Below, in pieces: positions 15,851-24,427 of a stretch of DNA of 32,317 bases (the stretch's first letter is position 1; each line of letters opens with the position of its first letter). The stretch is from positions 1 to 32,317 of the forward strand of contig JAGIBE010000225.1 in assembly GCA_017744495.1 (NCBI GenBank), given 5' to 3'. The notes under the pieces were generated by a model. That model was not told the DNA's origin. It was given only the letters and a program-made list of their open reading frames with translations, and made no database searches. Origin of the DNA: Caulobacter sp. GTDB lineage: Bacteria; Pseudomonadota; Alphaproteobacteria; Caulobacterales; Caulobacteraceae. The position numbers and the translations under genes were made by a program.

Positions 15851-16528
15851 ATGACCGCTCAATTGCTTCTCGCCTTCGTCCTGTTCGCCTTCGCCACCGC
15901 CGGCACGCCCGGTCCCAACAACATGATGCTGCTGGCGTCGGGCGCGAACTTCGGGTTCCGCCGGACGGTGCTGCACATCCTGGGGATCAGCGCGGGCCTG
16001 GGCGTGATGGTGGCGGCCATGGGATTGGGCCTGGGCGGGGTGTTCAAGGCCTTCCCGGTGCTGCACGACGTGCTCAAGTGGGTCGGCGGGGCCTACATGC
16101 TGTGGCTGGCCTGGAAGATCGCCACCGCCGAGGGCGTCTCCGATAAGGGCGTCGGCGCCAAGCCGATGACGTTCTTGCAGGCCGCCGCGTTCCAATGGGT
16201 CAATCCCAAGGCCTGGGCCATGGCCCTGACCGCCGCCACCACCTACATGCCCGACGGCTCTACGGCCGGGGTGTTCCTGGTGGCCGGGACCTTCATGCTG
16301 GTCGGCGCGCCGTGCAGCGCGGCCTGGGCGGGCTTCGGTCAGGGCCTGCGCCCGTTCCTGGATCGGCCCAAAGTGCTGCGGGCTTTCAACCTGACCATGG
16401 CGGCCCTGCTGGTGGTCTCGCTCTATCCGCTGGTGGTCGAGACCCGTCCCGCGGGCGTGTCGCACGAGGCCGCCCGCGAGCTGGCCGCCAGCCTGCCGCC
16501 GACGCCGCGCTGGTCGTCGCGGGGGTGA
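15851..16528 (+). CDS. LysE/RhtB-family amino-acid exporter
   Basis: A 225-residue inner-membrane protein of the LysE translocator family. The start at 15851 is chosen for AGGAG eight bases upstream. The family signature GTPGPNNMMLLASGANFG lies at about residues 18-35, followed by the conserved HILGISAGLGVMV helix; VLKWVGGAYMLWLAWKI and FQWVNPKAWAMAL complete the pattern. Five to six membrane segments are visible. The C-terminal tail after about residue 200 (VETRPAGVSHEAARELAASLPPTPRW) is hydrophilic and longer than usual. Likely substrates are amino acids; the divergent MocR-type regulator fits amino-acid sensing. Confidence 0.92.
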   Translation: MTAQLLLAFVLFAFATAGTPGPNNMMLLASGANFGFRRTVLHILGISAGLGVMVAAMGLGLGGVFKAFPVLHDVLKWVGGAYMLWLAWKIATAEGVSDKGVGAKPMTFLQAAAFQWVNPKAWAMALTAATTYMPDGSTAGVFLVAGTFMLVGAPCSAAWAGFGQGLRPFLDRPKVLRAFNLTMAALLVVSLYPLVVETRPAGVSHEAARELAASLPPTPRWSSRG

Positions 16529-16597
16529 GCGGAGTTGAGGGTTGTGCGATCGCCCGCATCAGCTCCAGATCGGACCCTCACCGAGAGGTCCCCATCG

Positions 16598-17071
16598 ATG
16601 CGCCCCATCCTTCTCGCCGCCCTCGTCGCTCTGACCGCCGCGCCTGCCATAGCCCAGGACCTTAAGGTCACGGTCCAGGGCCGCGACTCCGTCGTCCTGA
16701 CCCCGGCCGATCTCAAGGCCCTGCCGCGCGCCAAGGCGACGTTCACCGCCCATGGCAAGCCGGTCACCTATGAGGGCGCGGTGCTGAACGCGGCGCTCAA
16801 ACAGGCTGGGGTGGTGTCGGGCGATCGGCTGATGGGGCGTTATCTCAACCAGGTGGTGGTGGCCAAGGGCGCGGACGGCTTCACGGCCAGCTACTCCCTG
16901 GGCGAGACCGACCCGATCTACCGGGCCAATCCGGTGATCATCGCCGACAGCAAGGACGGTCAGCCGCTAGACGCCAAGGACGGACCCTACCGGCTGGTCG
17001 TCGACGGCGACCTGCGGCCGGGGCGGTCCGTGCGGCAGCTGGTGTCGGTGGAGGTGAAGGCGGTCCCGTAG
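16598..17071 (+). CDS. Small exported molybdopterin-oxidoreductase-fold protein, no Cys
   Basis: A 157-residue protein with a signal peptide (MRPILLAALVALTAAPAIAQ, cleavage near residue 19), preceded by GAGAGG. The mature part resembles a stand-alone piece of the sulfite-oxidase-type molybdopterin domain: VTLTPADLKALPR-like start (here VVLTPADLKALPRAKATFTAHGKPVTYEGAVLNAALKQAGV), VVVAKGADGFTASYSLGETD, and PLDAKDGPYRLVVDGDLRPGRSVRQLVSVEV. True sulfite oxidases ligate molybdenum through a Cys; this protein has none at all, so it is unlikely to hold the cofactor the usual way. A role as a periplasmic ligand binder is possible but unproven. Confidence 0.7.
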   Translation: MRPILLAALVALTAAPAIAQDLKVTVQGRDSVVLTPADLKALPRAKATFTAHGKPVTYEGAVLNAALKQAGVVSGDRLMGRYLNQVVVAKGADGFTASYSLGETDPIYRANPVIIADSKDGQPLDAKDGPYRLVVDGDLRPGRSVRQLVSVEVKAVP

Positions 17072-17087
17072 GACCGCCCCGAGCCGT

Positions 17088-17600
17088 CTAGGCGGTCACC
17101 GGCCCCAGATAGTCCAGCTTGCCGATCTGCACCCCCTTGTGGCGCAGCACGTCGTAGGCGGTGACCACGTGGAAGAAGAAGTTCGGCAGGGCGAAGCCCA
17201 GCAGATAGTCCTCGCCGGTGAAGGTCAGAGGCCCGCCGGGCAGCTTCAGCTCGACAGTGCGGTCTTCGCTGCCCTCGAAGGCCTTGGGATCGACGCTCTG
17301 GATATAGGCCAGGGTGTCGGTCACGCGCTTCTGCAGCTGGGCGAAGCTCACCTCCACATCCGGCATGGCGGGGGCCTCGACACCGGTCAGCCGGGCCACG
17401 GCGCCCTTGGCGGCATCGGAAGCGCGCTGGATCTGGCCCGACAGCGGCAGCATGTCGTCGGCCAGGCGGGCCACGACCAGGTCGTCCGGGTTCCAGCCCT
17501 GGGCCTTGGCGTGGGCCTCGCCCTTCTCGAGCAGGGCGGCCAGGACGTTAAGAGCGCGCACGAAGACGGGAACCGAGGCGCGGTGCATCGACAGGGGCAT
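17088..17600 (-). CDS. DUF1993-family protein
   Basis: A 170-residue mainly helical protein matching the DUF1993 pattern: MHRASVPVFVRALNVLAALLEKGEAHAK at the start, RLADDMLPLSGQIQRASDAAKGAVARLTG in the middle, and LPNFFFHVVTAYDVLRHKGVQIGKLDYLG at the end. The four-helix layout with His residues near the first and last helices recalls the DinB/YfiT fold, suggesting a metal site, but this is inference. It is convergent with the molybdopterin-fold gene (16 bases between stops) and divergent from the hydrolase gene. Confidence 0.82.
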   Translation of the reverse strand: MPLSMHRASVPVFVRALNVLAALLEKGEAHAKAQGWNPDDLVVARLADDMLPLSGQIQRASDAAKGAVARLTGVEAPAMPDVEVSFAQLQKRVTDTLAYIQSVDPKAFEGSEDRTVELKLPGGPLTFTGEDYLLGFALPNFFFHVVTAYDVLRHKGVQIGKLDYLGPVTA

Positions 17601-17783
17601 TGGAGACTCCGAAGGAAGGGCGCGTCGAAGGGGGATGGTGCGCGCCCTGGCCGTGAGATAGGCGCCTAAGGCGACGCTTTACAGGCGCCGGCCCGAACGT
17701 CGTTCGTTTGTGTCGGCCGCCGGCTCGACGCCGTTGCTGAATCGAGGCTTGGTGCGGGCCAAGTCTTGTAAAGGTTGCGACCC

Positions 17784-18665
17784 ATGAACGATCCGCGTCT
17801 TCACCGCCGGGCCCTGCTGACCGGCGCGATCGGCTTGGGGCTGGGCGCCGTCCTGGCTGGTCCGGCCCTGGCCGAGCCGAGCGAGGTCGTCACGCTGAAA
17901 TCGGGCGAGCGCGACGTCGAGGTCTCGGTCTGGCGGCCTTCCAAGGGGATCAGGACCGAGGGCGTGATCGTGTTCTCGCACGGCGCGGGGTCCTGGCCGG
18001 CGCGCTACGACTTCCTGTTCAAGGCCTGGACCGCCGCGGGCTTCCTGGTGGCCGCGCCGACCCACGTCGATTCCATGCGGCATCCCAAGCACACCGACTA
18101 CGACCTGAAGGCGGCCTTCCCGCTGCGGCTGGCCGACCTGGCCGCGGCCACGGCCTGGACCGAAAAAGCGGCGCCGGGTGTTCCTCGCGCCTCGGCCGGC
18201 CATTCCTACGGCTCGCTGATGTCGATGATGCGCGGCGGCGCCCTGGAACAGATGATCCCGGCCCGCGACCCCGGGACCAAGGCGGTGATGTGCTTCTCCT
18301 CGCCGGGCGTGCTGCCCGGCCTGATGGGACCGACGGCGTTCTCGACCCTGACCGCGCCCCTGCTGATGGTCACCGGCGACAAGGACCTGGTGCCCGGCTT
18401 CGTGACCGATTGGCGCGACCACCTGCGCGGTTTCGAGACTAGCCCGGCCGGCGACAAGCACGCCTGGATCGGCGCAGGCGTGGATCACACCTTCTCCGGC
18501 GCCATCGGCGGGGAGGGCAAGGACCCGGCCCAGGTCGCCGCCTTTGCGCGGGCCCAGGCCGCCAGCACCGCCTTCCTGCGCGCCGCCGCGTTGGGCGACG
18601 CCAAGGCCCGGGCCGCGCTGGACGCCACCAAGAGCGACGCCGTCGCCGAGTTCCGGTCGCGCTGA
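17784..18665 (+). CDS. Exported alpha/beta hydrolase (Tat-type signal)
   Basis: A 293-residue hydrolase. The leader MNDPRLHRRALLTGAIGLGLGAVLAGPALA has a twin-arginine followed by a modest hydrophobic stretch, so Tat export after folding is likely. The core shows the oxyanion HGAGS (66-70), the nucleophile elbow GHSYGS (Ser141), a TGDKDLVPG loop with the likely acid, and GVDHTFSG with the likely catalytic His. It resembles secreted dienelactone-hydrolase or lipase-like enzymes; the substrate is unknown. The ATG at 17784 follows AAAGG by nine bases; a TTG three codons upstream is less likely. Confidence 0.85.
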   Translation: MNDPRLHRRALLTGAIGLGLGAVLAGPALAEPSEVVTLKSGERDVEVSVWRPSKGIRTEGVIVFSHGAGSWPARYDFLFKAWTAAGFLVAAPTHVDSMRHPKHTDYDLKAAFPLRLADLAAATAWTEKAAPGVPRASAGHSYGSLMSMMRGGALEQMIPARDPGTKAVMCFSSPGVLPGLMGPTAFSTLTAPLLMVTGDKDLVPGFVTDWRDHLRGFETSPAGDKHAWIGAGVDHTFSGAIGGEGKDPAQVAAFARAQAASTAFLRAAALGDAKARAALDATKSDAVAEFRSR

Positions 18666-18756
18666 TCGCCAGATGATCTTCCCGGGGCAAGGGGTGACGC
18701 GGGGCGTTCGGAGCGGTAGAGAGACCGCCCGTTCTTCCACAGCGTGACGTCTTCCC

Positions 18757-19827
18757 TTGCGACTGCCCCAGGCCCGCCTCGACCAAGTTCTCGACCGTTT
18801 CCGTGAAGTCGAAGCCCGGATGGGCGCGGCCACCGACGGCGCCGAGATCGTCAAGCTCTCCAAGGAGCACGCCGAGCTGCGTCCGGTGGCCGAGGCGGTC
18901 GAGGCTCTGGCTAAGCTGACCGCCGAGCGCGCCGAGCTGGACGAGATGGCCGGCGATCCGGAGATGGCCGCCATGGTCGCCGACGAGATCGCGGCTCTGG
19001 ACGAGAAGCTGCCGGTCATGGAGCGCGAGCTGGCCCTGATGCTGGCCCCCCGCGACAAGGACGAGAACGCTTCCGCCATTCTCGAAGTCCGCGCCGGCAC
19101 CGGCGGCGACGAGGCGGCCCTGTTCGCCGGCGACCTCTTCCGCATGTACCAGCGCTACGCCCAGCTGCAGGGCTGGCGGGTCGAGATCGACAGCGTCTCC
19201 GAAGGCGAAATGGGCGGCTACAAGGAAATCATCGCCTCGGTCACCGGCGACGGCGTGTTCGGCCGCTGGAAGTTCGAGAGCGGGGTACACCGGGTGCAGC
19301 GCGTGCCCGAGACCGAAGCGCAAGGGCGCATCCACACCTCGGCCGCCACCGTCGCGGTGCTGCCCGAGGCCGAGGACGTCGAGATCGAGATCAAGGAAAG
19401 CGACCTGCGGATCGACACCTACCGCTCGTCCGGCGCCGGCGGTCAGCACGTCAACAAGACCGACTCGGCTGTGCGCATCACCCACTTGCCCACGGGCGTC
19501 GTGGTGACCTCGTCGGAAAAGTCGCAGCACCAGAACCGCGCCCGGGCCATGAAGAACCTGAAGGCTCGGCTCTACGACATGCAGCGCGAGGCGCTGGACA
19601 CCGCGCGCTCGGACGCTCGCAAGACCCAGGTCGGCAGCGGCGACCGTTCGGAGCGCATCCGCACCTACAACTTCCCGCAGGGCCGGGTCACCGACCACCG
19701 CATCAACCTGACCCTCTACAACCTGGCCAAGGTGATGGAGGGCGACGCCTTGGACGACATCATCAAGCCGCTGATCGCCGAGGACCAGGCGGCGCGGTTG
19801 GCCAGCCTGGAAGAGGGCGGGTTCTAG
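18757..19827 (+). CDS. prfA: Peptide chain release factor 1 (TTG start)
   Basis: A 356-residue RF1 that terminates translation at UAA and UAG. The PxT stop-codon reading motif is PET (184-186) within [23 protein letters not shown], and the hydrolysis motif GGQ is at 228-230 ([20 protein letters not shown]). The frame is closed by a stop at 18745, and the first usable codon is TTG at 18757, giving [15 protein letters not shown], which matches the expected N-terminus. No good Shine-Dalgarno is seen, so initiation may be weak or atypical. Its methylase PrmC, which modifies the GGQ glutamine, is encoded about 8 kb downstream rather than next to it. Confidence 0.96.
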   Translation: MRLPQARLDQVLDRFREVEARMGAATDGAEIVKLSKEHAELRPVAEAVEALAKLTAERAELDEMAGDPEMAAMVADEIAALDEKLPVMERELALMLAPRDKDENASAILEVRAGTGGDEAALFAGDLFRMYQRYAQLQGWRVEIDSVSEGEMGGYKEIIASVTGDGVFGRWKFESGVHRVQRVPETEAQGRIHTSAATVAVLPEAEDVEIEIKESDLRIDTYRSSGAGGQHVNKTDSAVRITHLPTGVVVTSSEKSQHQNRARAMKNLKARLYDMQREALDTARSDARKTQVGSGDRSERIRTYNFPQGRVTDHRINLTLYNLAKVMEGDALDDIIKPLIAEDQAARLASLEEGGF

Positions 19828-19830
19828 AGG

Positions 19831-19869
19831 GCGGGCTTAACAGGCTCCACTTCAACGCGCTAAGCCCGC
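19831..19869. terminator. Hairpin after prfA
   Basis: GCGGGCTTA (19831-19839) pairs perfectly with TAAGCCCGC (19861-19869) across a 21-base loop, immediately after the prfA stop. There is no T-run, so it is a transcript-end structure rather than a proven terminator. Confidence 0.4.
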
Positions 19870-19932
19870 AGTATCGCCCAGGGATGCTGAGCGTGCGGGG
19901 CGGTGGCGCCGTGCGTGGGGACGGAGGATCTA

Positions 19933-20958
19933 TTGGCGCGGAAACCAGGACAAGGTCGCGGACCCACGATCATCGACGTGGCGGCCCGGGCGGGCTTCTC
20001 GCCAATGACGGTTTCGCGAACGATCAATGGCCGGCCGGGCGTTGGGGCGGAAGCTCGTGCGGCGGTCGAGGCGGCGGTGCAGGCGCTCGGCTATACGCCG
20101 AACGCCGCCGCGCGGAGCCTGGTTACCTCGGAGGAACTGCGGATCGGCGTCATCTACTCAAATCCCAGCGCCGCCTTCATGAGCGATTTCCTGACCGGAG
20201 TGTTCGAAGAGGCGTCGACCCGGGGCGCGCGCCTGACCCTTCTCAAGGGCGAGGCCGGCGGTCTGCCCGCCGCTTCCGCCGTGAAGGATCTGGTCGCCTC
20301 CGGCATCAAGGGCGCGATCCTGGCCCCGCCGCTGGGCGAATCTCCCGCGGTCCTGCAAGCCCTGCGTAAAGCCCGGCTGCCGCTGGCGGCGGTCGGCGCC
20401 TACAACGTCGAGGGCGCGATCTGCGTTCGCATCGACGATCGGCGGGCGGCCTACGAGATGACCCGGAAGCTGATCGATCTCGGCCACCGTCGCCTGGGGT
20501 TCATTCTCGGCAACCCCGACCAGGCCGCCAGCGCCGAGCGATTAAGCGGCTTCTATGCGGCGGTCCGCGAAGCTGTCGGCGTCGTGACCACCATCGCCCA
20601 GGGAGATTTCAGCTTCACCTCGGGTCTGGCGGCGGCGGAGCAGCTGCTCGACGCCGCGGCGCCCCCGACGGCGATCTTCGCCAGCAATGACGATATGGCC
20701 GCCGCGGTGGTGTCGGTGGCCCATCGGCGCCACCTCGAAGTGCCCGGCGAATTGACCGTCGTCGGCTTTGACGACACCACGCCCGCGATCACGGTGTGGC
20801 CGCCGCTCACCACGGTTCATCAGCCGGTCCGTCGACTGGCGGCCGAGGCGCTGGGTCTGCTCGTCAGCCAGATCACAAGCGGAAAGCCCTTGGGCGACCT
20901 GTCCGACCGCGTGCTCGAACACGAGGTCGTTCTCCGTCTCTCCACCGCCTCTCCGTAG
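19933..20958 (+). CDS. LacI-family transcriptional regulator
   Basis: A 341-residue repressor. The LacI HTH and hinge are clear: TIIDVAARAGFSPMTVSRTINGRPGVGAEARAAVEAAVQALGYTPNAAARSL. A periplasmic-binding-protein-like sensor domain follows (LRIGVIYSNPSAAFMSDFLTGV; GHRRLGFILGNPDQAASAERLSGF; PTAIFASNDDMAAAVVSVAHRRHLEVPGELTVVGFDDT), so a sugar or related small molecule is the likely effector. TTG at 19933 is chosen because GGAGG sits five bases upstream; in-frame GTG codons at 19903 and 19915 lack such a site. It lies upstream of the TonB-dependent receptor, whose promoter region holds two matching operator-like sites. Confidence 0.93.
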   Translation: MARKPGQGRGPTIIDVAARAGFSPMTVSRTINGRPGVGAEARAAVEAAVQALGYTPNAAARSLVTSEELRIGVIYSNPSAAFMSDFLTGVFEEASTRGARLTLLKGEAGGLPAASAVKDLVASGIKGAILAPPLGESPAVLQALRKARLPLAAVGAYNVEGAICVRIDDRRAAYEMTRKLIDLGHRRLGFILGNPDQAASAERLSGFYAAVREAVGVVTTIAQGDFSFTSGLAAAEQLLDAAAPPTAIFASNDDMAAAVVSVAHRRHLEVPGELTVVGFDDTTPAITVWPPLTTVHQPVRRLAAEALGLLVSQITSGKPLGDLSDRVLEHEVVLRLSTASP

Positions 20959-21093
20959 GCGCGGCCAGCCGCGTCTGGCGATCAGATCGCCTCGACGCGC
21001 ACCCGCCGTTCAGTGCTGGACGTGCCGTGTCTTGTTCACAGCGGCGGCTAACGCCTGCGACGAAGGCCTCCCGACGGGCGAAGTTGGGTCTAT

Positions 21094-21113
21094 GAACGGT
21101 AACGCTAACGTTC
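21094..21113. promoter_or_regulatory. Operator-like site 1 (LacI type)
   Basis: A 20-base near-palindrome centred on CG: GAACG outer arms pair perfectly and 16 of 20 positions are symmetric. It contains the core TAACGCTA, shared with site 2. LacI-family operators are typically palindromes with a central CG. It lies 136 bases past the lacI-type gene and about 140 bases before the receptor's -35 box, so a looping or upstream role is possible. Confidence 0.45.
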
Positions 21114-21235
21114 GGCGCCTCGCGCGAAAACTCCCGAATCAAATGCGGATTTCTCGTTTTCTGGGGAAACGGGAGCCTCGGACTCTCCTGGACGCGGAAT
21201 AAAATTCGGCTTCCAGGCCTGATTATGTCTGAGTA

Positions 21236-21264
21236 TTGACATGTTGTAACAATCGACCTACCAA
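21236..21264 (+). promoter_or_regulatory. Candidate promoter of the TonB-dependent receptor
   Basis: A perfect TTGACA (21236-21241) is followed after 17 bases by TACCAA (21259-21264), a poor -10 box. The surrounding region 21120-21290 is clearly richer in A and T than the flanking genes. Operator-like site 2 begins about five bases downstream, where a bound repressor would block initiation. Confidence 0.4.
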
Positions 21265-21268
21265 ATTT

Positions 21269-21284
21269 ACGATAACGCTACCAT
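21269..21284. promoter_or_regulatory. Operator-like site 2 (LacI type)
   Basis: ACGATAACGCTACCAT contains the same TAACGCTA core as site 1, 173 bases away, and is imperfectly symmetric around its central CG. It sits over the expected transcription start of the receptor gene, the usual position for repression. Confidence 0.45.
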
Positions 21285-21350
21285 CGGGCGGCAATCGCGC
21301 GACAAGCGGGCGTAAAGCGCACCGGCCAACGGTGCTTTGGGAGGGAAGTC

Positions 21351-24320
21351 ATGTTTTCACACCGCGACGATTCCATGAATCCGTGCGTCGGCCAGGGCCG
21401 TCTAGTCCGGCAAATGAAGCGCGTGGCGCTCGGATCGGCCGGCGCGGGCGCCCTGCTGGCGACGATGGTCGGCGGGCCGGCCTTCGCTCAGACCCCCGCG
21501 ACCGCGTCGGCGCCGGAGACGGTCAGCGAAATCATCGTCACCGGTACGCGGATCCAGACAACGGGTTTCACCGCACCGACGCCGACCTCGGTGATCGGCG
21601 AGGATGAGATCCAGAACAACGCCCAACCGAACGTCTTCGCCACCATCGTCCAGTTGCCGTCGCTGCAGGGTTCGAGCGGTTCGGCCACTAACACGTTCAG
21701 CACGTCCAGCGGTCAGCAGGGGCTGAGCTCATTCTCGTTGCGCGGCCTTGGCACCATCCGCACCCTGACCCTGCTGGACGGCCAGCGCGTGGTCGGCGCC
21801 TACTACACCGGCGTCACCGATGTCAGCCTGTTCCCGCAGCTTCTGATCCAGCGCGTGGATGTCGTGAACGGCGGCGCCTCGGCCTCGTACGGCTCTGACG
21901 CCGTCGGCGGCGTGGTCAACTTCATCACCGACACCCGCTTCACCGGGCTGAAGGGCAATGTCCAGGCGGGCGTCTCGACCTACGGCGACAACGAGCAGGG
22001 CCTGGTCCAGCTGGCCGGCGGCCGCAGCTTCGCCGGCGACCGTCTTCGTGTGGTCGGCAGCGTGGAGTGGGCCAAGGAGGACGGCGTCGGACCCGGCGAT
22101 TTCGGCCTGGACCTGGCCGGTGATCGCGACTGGTTCAACCAGACGACGATGATCAACCGCAACGTCACCAATGACGGCTCGCCGCAATATCTGATGCGCG
22201 ACTACGCACAGCCCTACGCCTACACCAAGTACGGTCTGATCACAGCCGGTCCGCTGCAGGGCATCGCGTTCGATCAGAGCGGCAACCCCTTCCAGTTCCA
22301 GTACGGCTCCAACGGCGTGCCGTCGAAGGCCGCCAACGGCGCCGTGATCGGGTGCTTCCCCGGTTTCTGCGTCGGCGGCGACCTGTCGGGCAACGTCGAC
22401 AGCGGCCGCACGCTGCAGTCGGCGATCGAGCGCAAGGTGGGCTATGGCCGCCTCGGCTACGACTTCGCCGAGAACAACGAGGCCTACATCTCGTTCAACA
22501 TCGGCCAGGTCGAAACCAGCAACCAGCCCGTCAACGGCATGAACAAGACGGGCCTGACGCTGCAATGCTCCAACCCGTACGTGCCGACCTCGGTGCAGAC
22601 CGCCTGCGCGAACGCGGGCGTCACCAGCTTCCAGTACGGCGTCAGCAACGCGGTGCTGCCCAACACCAAGGTTCATACCGACCGCCGTCAGTACCGCGTG
22701 GTCGGCGGCCTGAAGGGGAAGTTCGGCGCCTTCGGCAAGGACTGGAGCTATGACGCCTACTACGAGCATGGCGTGAACAAGACGGCCATCGACGTCGACC
22801 ACATCCTGCTGACGCCGCGCTTCAACCAGGCGATCCAGGCCACCCTGCTGAACGGCGCCATCGTCTGCGCCGATCCCGTGGCGCGGGCCAGCGGCTGTCA
22901 GCCGCTGAACATCTTCGGCGGCAAGCCCCCGTCGGCCGCGACTCTGGCCTATGTCCAGCCCGAGGCCGGCCCGTTCCAGCGCCTGCGGATGACCCAAGAT
23001 GTCGCCAGCCTGAACTTCTCGGGCACGCCGATCGACCTCTGGGCCGGTCCGCTGTCCGTGGCGTTCGGCGCCGAATATCGCCGGGAGTTCTACACCGTCC
23101 ACGCCGACCCCTACGGCGCGGGGATTTCAGACCGCAGCCCCAACGACGCCAGCTACCCGGCCGATCCCCTCATGTCGCCGCTGGGCAACAACTGGCATGC
23201 CGGCAACTACAAGAACGGCAACGGCGCGTACCACGTCGAGGAAGCCTTCCTGGAAGTGGACCTGCCGCTGTTCGACAACGACGCCGTCGGGCGCGCCAAC
23301 TTCAACGCCGCGGCGCGGGTGACCGACTACAGCACCTCCGGGACTATCTGGACCTGGAAGGCCGGCGGAACTTGGGACACGCCGCTTGAAGGCGTGCGCC
23401 TGCGCGGCGTGGCCTCACGCGACGTCCGCGCACCCAACCTGTCGGAATTGTTCGCCGCGCCGGTCACCACGACCCTGCCCAACTTCTTCGACCCCGTGAA
23501 CAACAGGAACGTGGTGGCGATCCAGAACGCGGTGGGCAACCCGAACCTGACGCCGGAAATCGCGCGCAACACCCAGATCGGCGTCGTCCTGGCCAACCCG
23601 TCCTGGCTGCCCAACTTCAGCGCGTCGTTCGACTACTACAAGATCAAGATCGACGACGTCATTTCGAGCCTGGGCGCGGCTCAGATCGTCGACTACTGCT
23701 ATCGCAACGTCCTGCCTCAGGTCTGCGGAACCTATAATCTCAACAATACGTCCGGCCCGAACTACATCAACGTCCAGTCCTTCAACCTGGCGTCGATCAA
23801 GACCAGCGGTTTCGACATCGAGGCCAGCTACCGCTGGCAGAAGCCGCTCGGACTGCCGGGGAATCTCACCCTGCGCGCCCTGGCCACCCACATCCGCGAG
23901 TATCTGACGGACACCGGCCTGCCCGGCACGGTCCCGGTCGACTCCGCCGGTGTGAACCAGGGCAGCACGCCCGACTGGAAGTGGCTGGCGATCCAGACCT
24001 ACGAAACCGACCGCTTCAGCCTGACCCTGCAGGAGCGTTGGTTCAGCGACGGCACCTATGGCGAGCAGTACATCGTCTGCAAGCCTGGCACGTGCCCCGT
24101 CTCAACGCCCAACGCCCCGACGATCGATGACAACTTCATGCCGGGCGCGTTCTACATGGACGTCGGCGGGACCTATAACATCCGGGAGGACGTGACCGCC
24201 TATTTCAAGGTCGACAACCTGTTCGACCGGGATCCGGCGAAGTCGCCGAACTACGCCAATCCGGCGCTCTATGACGTTGTCGGTCGCATGTATCGCGCCG
24301 GCGTTCGCTTCCGGTTCTAG
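21351..24320 (+). CDS. TonB-dependent outer-membrane receptor
   Basis: A 989-residue receptor for energised uptake across the outer membrane. A long N-terminal extension (1-21) precedes the signal peptide (about 22-47, MKRVALGSAGAGALLATMVGGPAFAQ). The TonB box region is VSEIIVTGTRIQ (58-69). The plug domain follows, with LSSFSLRGLGTIRTLTLLDGQRV and GGASASYGSDAVGGVVNFIT, then a barrel of many amphipathic strands ending in RMYRAGVRFRF, with the terminal Phe required for barrel assembly. GGAGGG five bases upstream supports the start at 21351. The adjacent LacI-type regulator suggests a carbohydrate-like substrate, but no hydrolase or inner-membrane transporter is nearby. Paired cysteines (CFPGFC and others) lie in likely loops. 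Confidence 0.95.
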   Translation: MFSHRDDSMNPCVGQGRLVRQMKRVALGSAGAGALLATMVGGPAFAQTPATASAPETVSEIIVTGTRIQTTGFTAPTPTSVIGEDEIQNNAQPNVFATIVQLPSLQGSSGSATNTFSTSSGQQGLSSFSLRGLGTIRTLTLLDGQRVVGAYYTGVTDVSLFPQLLIQRVDVVNGGASASYGSDAVGGVVNFITDTRFTGLKGNVQAGVSTYGDNEQGLVQLAGGRSFAGDRLRVVGSVEWAKEDGVGPGDFGLDLAGDRDWFNQTTMINRNVTNDGSPQYLMRDYAQPYAYTKYGLITAGPLQGIAFDQSGNPFQFQYGSNGVPSKAANGAVIGCFPGFCVGGDLSGNVDSGRTLQSAIERKVGYGRLGYDFAENNEAYISFNIGQVETSNQPVNGMNKTGLTLQCSNPYVPTSVQTACANAGVTSFQYGVSNAVLPNTKVHTDRRQYRVVGGLKGKFGAFGKDWSYDAYYEHGVNKTAIDVDHILLTPRFNQAIQATLLNGAIVCADPVARASGCQPLNIFGGKPPSAATLAYVQPEAGPFQRLRMTQDVASLNFSGTPIDLWAGPLSVAFGAEYRREFYTVHADPYGAGISDRSPNDASYPADPLMSPLGNNWHAGNYKNGNGAYHVEEAFLEVDLPLFDNDAVGRANFNAAARVTDYSTSGTIWTWKAGGTWDTPLEGVRLRGVASRDVRAPNLSELFAAPVTTTLPNFFDPVNNRNVVAIQNAVGNPNLTPEIARNTQIGVVLANPSWLPNFSASFDYYKIKIDDVISSLGAAQIVDYCYRNVLPQVCGTYNLNNTSGPNYINVQSFNLASIKTSGFDIEASYRWQKPLGLPGNLTLRALATHIREYLTDTGLPGTVPVDSAGVNQGSTPDWKWLAIQTYETDRFSLTLQERWFSDGTYGEQYIVCKPGTCPVSTPNAPTIDDNFMPGAFYMDVGGTYNIREDVTAYFKVDNLFDRDPAKSPNYANPALYDVVGRMYRAGVRFRF

Positions 24321-24347
24321 CGAACGTTTCCGAGCCTACGGCGAGAT

Positions 24348-24388
24348 CGCCGCCGGGGTCGCCGAACGGCGACGTCGGCGGCGGTTTT
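24348..24388 (+). terminator. Intrinsic terminator after the TonB-dependent receptor
   Basis: Sixteen-base arms (24348-24363 and 24368-24383) pair except for two central mismatches around a GAAC loop, followed by G and four T. It starts 28 bases after the receptor's stop codon. Confidence 0.8.
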
Positions 24389-24427
24389 GTCTTGAAGGCT
24401 GTCCTTGCGTCGCGGGTGCGCGATCGT

